In this document: piece after piece, positions 61,464 through 64,000 of the stretch
Numbering within the stretch: position 1 is the first letter of the stretch
Layout of the letters: each line of letters starts with the position of its first letter
Assembly: GCA_004843345.1 (NCBI GenBank)
Contig: CP039460.1
Location: 1,466,001-1,530,000, forward strand
From: Acetobacteraceae bacterium
GTDB taxonomy: Bacteria; Pseudomonadota; Alphaproteobacteria; Acetobacterales; Acetobacteraceae
Reading direction: 5' to 3'
DNA length: 64,000 nucleotides
Notes under the pieces: model-generated
The model's database searches: none
What the model was told of the DNA's origin: nothing
Seen by the model: the letters and a program-made list of their open reading frames with translations, nothing else
Translations under genes and position numbers: made by a program

Positions 61464-64000
61464 ATGGACCCACAAAAATTTACAGAAAGAAGCCAAGGCT
61501 TCCTCCAAGCTGCTCAAACGATTGCGTTGCGGGAGTATCATCAGGAATTGACCTCGGAACATTTGTTGAAAGCAATGCTGGACGATAAGCAAGGGGCTGC
61601 TTCCTCTCTTATTTCCGCAGCAGGTGGCGATCCTGCGACGGTTCGTCGTTTAAATGATGAAGCTTTGGCAAAAATTCCTCAAGTGAAGGGAAGTGGCGCA
61701 GGTCAGCCACAAGCCAAGCCAGATTTAATGCGTGTTTTGGATAAAGCAGAACAAGACGCAACGGCAAATGGGGACAGTTTTGTTGCTCAAGATCAGCTTT
61801 TAATTACCTTGGCGGAAAGTAAAACGCCAGCAGGAGAAGCTTTGGTTAAGGGAGGCGCTTCGGCAAAATCTCTTAAGGCCGCTATGGATGAAATCCGTAA
61901 GGGTCGCAAGGTGGACAGCGCAAGCGCAGAAAGCAACTTTGATGCATTGAAGAAATATGCGAGGGATTTAACCGCCATTGCCCGTGAAGGGAAAATGGAT
62001 CCTGTTATTGGCCGTGATGAAGAAGTCCGCCGTGCTATGCAGGTTCTAGCTAGACGGAGTAAAAATAACCCCGTTCTGATTGGTGAGCCTGGTGTTGGTA
62101 AGACCGCGATTGTTGAGGGATTGGCCATTCGGATTATCAATGGCGATGTTCCTGAAGCTTTGCGGGATAAAAAACTTCTTGCACTTGATTTAGGCGCAAT
62201 GGTTGCAGGTGCAAAATATCGGGGCGAGTTTGAAGAGCGCTTGAAAGCTGTTCTGAAAGAAATTGAAGAGTCAGAAGGGGAAGTTATTCTCTTTATTGAT
62301 GAACTTCATACTTTGGTTGGGGCAGGAAAAACAGACGGTGCGATGGATGCGGCTAATTTATTAAAGCCAGAACTCGCACGTGGTGTGCTGCAATGCGTTG
62401 GGGCAACGACTCTTGATGAATATAAAAAATATATTGAGAAAGATGCTGCCTTAGCTCGCCGTTTCCAACCGGTGATTGTTAATGAGCCAACCGTTGAAGA
62501 TACGATTTCTATCTTGAGAGGGATCAAAGAGAAATACGAACTTCATCATGGTGTGCCGATTACAGATAGTGCCTTGGTTGCCGCAGCAATGTTGTCTAAT
62601 CGCTATGTCACGGATCGTTTTCTGCCAGATAAGGCCATTGACTTAATTGATGAGGCTGGCAGCCGTTTGCGAATGCAGTTGGATAGCAAGCCAGAGGCAA
62701 TTGATGAACTTGATCGCCGTATTATGCAGCTGAAAATTGAACGTGAAGCGATTCGTAAAGAAACAGATGATGCTTCAAAAGAGCGTTTGACAAAGCTGGA
62801 AGTGGAACTTGCGGAGCTTGAGGAAAAATCAAACAGCCTGACAGCAGCATGGAAAACAGAAAAAGACCGTGTTGAAGGGGTGCGTGGTTTAAAGGAAAAA
62901 TTAGATCAGGCACGTTCTGAAGTTGAAAAAGCACAGCGTGAAGGTAATTTCCAAAAAGCATCTGAGCTGATGTACAGCGAAATACCATCTTTGGAGAAAA
63001 AAATCAAAGAGGCAGAAGAACAGCAGAAACAGGCTGAAAAAGAAAGCGATTCAAGCGGACTTGCGATTGATGCTGTAACGAACGAGGGGGTTGCTGCCAT
63101 TGTTTCCCGTTGGACGGGCGTGCCGGTAGATAAAATGCTTGAAGGCGAAAAGCAAAAGCTTCTTAAAATGGAAGATGTTTTGCGTAAACGGGTGATTGGT
63201 CAAGATATGGCCTTGGTTGCCGTGGCGAATGCAGTTCGGCGTTCGCGCGCTGGAATTCAGGATCCAGATCGCCCATTAGGTTCTTTCCTTTTCCTAGGTC
63301 CAACAGGGGTGGGGAAGACGGAACTCGTAAAGTCTTTGGCTGAATTTATCTTTGATGACTCGAAGGCAATGCTTCGTATCGATATGAGCGAGTTTATGGA
63401 AAAGCATTCTGTTGCTCGTCTAATCGGTGCTCCTCCAGGCTATGTTGGCTATGAGGCTGGTGGTGTTTTAACAGAAGCCGTCAGAAGACGCCCTTATCAG
63501 GTGATTTTATTCGATGAGGTCGAAAAAGCGAATGAGGATGTCTTCAATGTTTTACTTCAAGTCTTGGATGACGGGCGTTTAACAGATGGGCAAGGCCGTG
63601 TCGTTGACTTTCGGAATACGATTATCATTCTCACCAGTAATCTAGGATCGCAATTTATGGCGAATCAGAAAGAGGGTGAGGAAGTTGAAGCGGTCCGAGA
63701 TGAAGTGATGGAAGTCGTCAAAGGGCATTTCCGGCCAGAATTTTTAAACCGTCTAGATGAAATTATTCTTTTCTCTCGTTTACAGAAAAAAGATATGAGT
63801 CAGATTGTTCAAATTCAGCTTGGTCGTTTGATGAAGCTTCTTGAGGATCGCAAAATCCAAATTAAGCTGGATGAAACAGCACTCGCTTGGTTAGCGGATG
63901 CTGGTTACGACCCAGTTTATGGTGCAAGACCTTTAAAAAGGGTTATTCAGAGGGAGTTGCAAAACCCACTTGCCAGCCATTTGTTGGCAGGAGAGATCCA
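61464..64000 (+). CDS. clpB: Disaggregase ClpB (3' end outside window)
   Basis: A hexameric AAA+ protein that rescues aggregated proteins with DnaK. ATG 61464 follows GGAGCGAAGACTT. The N-domain starts [20 protein letters not shown]1 carries Walker A GEPGVGKT (207-214) and IDELHT; the coiled-coil M domain lies near residues 405-530. NBD2 carries GPTGVGKT (612-619), [12 protein letters not shown] and the [10 protein letters not shown] region. The frame is open to the window end (845 codons seen); E. coli ClpB has 857 residues, so about 15-20 residues are missing. Heat-shock control is expected from the family; I did not identify a promoter. Confidence 0.97.
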   Translation, partial: MDPQKFTERSQGFLQAAQTIALREYHQELTSEHLLKAMLDDKQGAASSLISAAGGDPATVRRLNDEALAKIPQVKGSGAGQPQAKPDLMRVLDKAEQDATANGDSFVAQDQLLITLAESKTPAGEALVKGGASAKSLKAAMDEIRKGRKVDSASAESNFDALKKYARDLTAIAREGKMDPVIGRDEEVRRAMQVLARRSKNNPVLIGEPGVGKTAIVEGLAIRIINGDVPEALRDKKLLALDLGAMVAGAKYRGEFEERLKAVLKEIEESEGEVILFIDELHTLVGAGKTDGAMDAANLLKPELARGVLQCVGATTLDEYKKYIEKDAALARRFQPVIVNEPTVEDTISILRGIKEKYELHHGVPITDSALVAAAMLSNRYVTDRFLPDKAIDLIDEAGSRLRMQLDSKPEAIDELDRRIMQLKIEREAIRKETDDASKERLTKLEVELAELEEKSNSLTAAWKTEKDRVEGVRGLKEKLDQARSEVEKAQREGNFQKASELMYSEIPSLEKKIKEAEEQQKQAEKESDSSGLAIDAVTNEGVAAIVSRWTGVPVDKMLEGEKQKLLKMEDVLRKRVIGQDMALVAVANAVRRSRAGIQDPDRPLGSFLFLGPTGVGKTELVKSLAEFIFDDSKAMLRIDMSEFMEKHSVARLIGAPPGYVGYEAGGVLTEAVRRRPYQVILFDEVEKANEDVFNVLLQVLDDGRLTDGQGRVVDFRNTIIILTSNLGSQFMANQKEGEEVEAVRDEVMEVVKGHFRPEFLNRLDEIILFSRLQKKDMSQIVQIQLGRLMKLLEDRKIQIKLDETALAWLADAGYDPVYGARPLKRVIQRELQNPLASHLLAGEI

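Overview
The window reads as the chromosome of a moderately AT-leaning alphaproteobacterium, most likely an acetic acid bacterium (Acetobacteraceae). The clues are the dnaK-dnaJ-dapB order, the dapF-mtaB-ftsY block, an electron-transfer flavoprotein set (etfA, etfB, ETF-QO) near metK and trmB, YggT next to a tRNA, and a small basic ORF beside dcd/murA. This placement is inferred from gene content and order; no database was searched.

Layout. 1-4.4 kb is an accessory-looking stretch: the end of nnrD, a TIR-domain protein, a small unknown protein, a T4 Imm-like superinfection-immunity membrane protein, a secreted nuclease-fold protein whose catalytic residues are replaced, tRNA-Ala(CGC) and YggT. 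4.5-15.2 kb is mostly housekeeping: glnA, nhaA with a histidine phosphatase, prs, an unknown lipoprotein, rfbC-rfbD, small unlisted genes, an MdaB-like quinone reductase, a Dda-like helicase and gmk. 15.3-29.4 kb is dominated by one giant minus-strand type Va autotransporter gene (4541 codons) and a lipoprotein gene 10 nt downstream. About 11 kb of the passenger is a tandem array of an 846-bp unit (282 aa), about 12.9 copies that appear identical in DNA.

29.7-39.3 kb is a minus-strand metabolic and chaperone run: dnaK, dnaJ, dapB, metK, trmB, ETF-QO, etfB, etfA in transcription order. 39.4-46.1 kb holds two tandem paralogous lipoproteins, a GT4 glycosyltransferase overlapping the second, a 53-aa basic ORF, dcd, murA and a LOG-family hydrolase. 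46.1-55 kb carries two MFS transporters, a Nudix hydrolase, apt, an HtrA-type protease, a SIMPL-domain protein, a secreted unknown and purA. 55-64 kb holds dapF-mtaB-ftsY (minus), then a DbpA/DeaD-type RNA helicase, yqgE/algH and the start of clpB, which runs off the window.

The most interesting features are the near-perfect repeat array in the autotransporter, an FtsY whose acidic, lipid-binding-like tail sits at the C-terminus instead of the N-terminus, the degenerate nuclease beside the superinfection-immunity gene, the TIR protein with an unrecognised C-terminal half, and two genes (yqgE and probably apt) whose best-supported start codon is ATT. No CRISPR array, insertion sequence, integrase or prophage block was seen.
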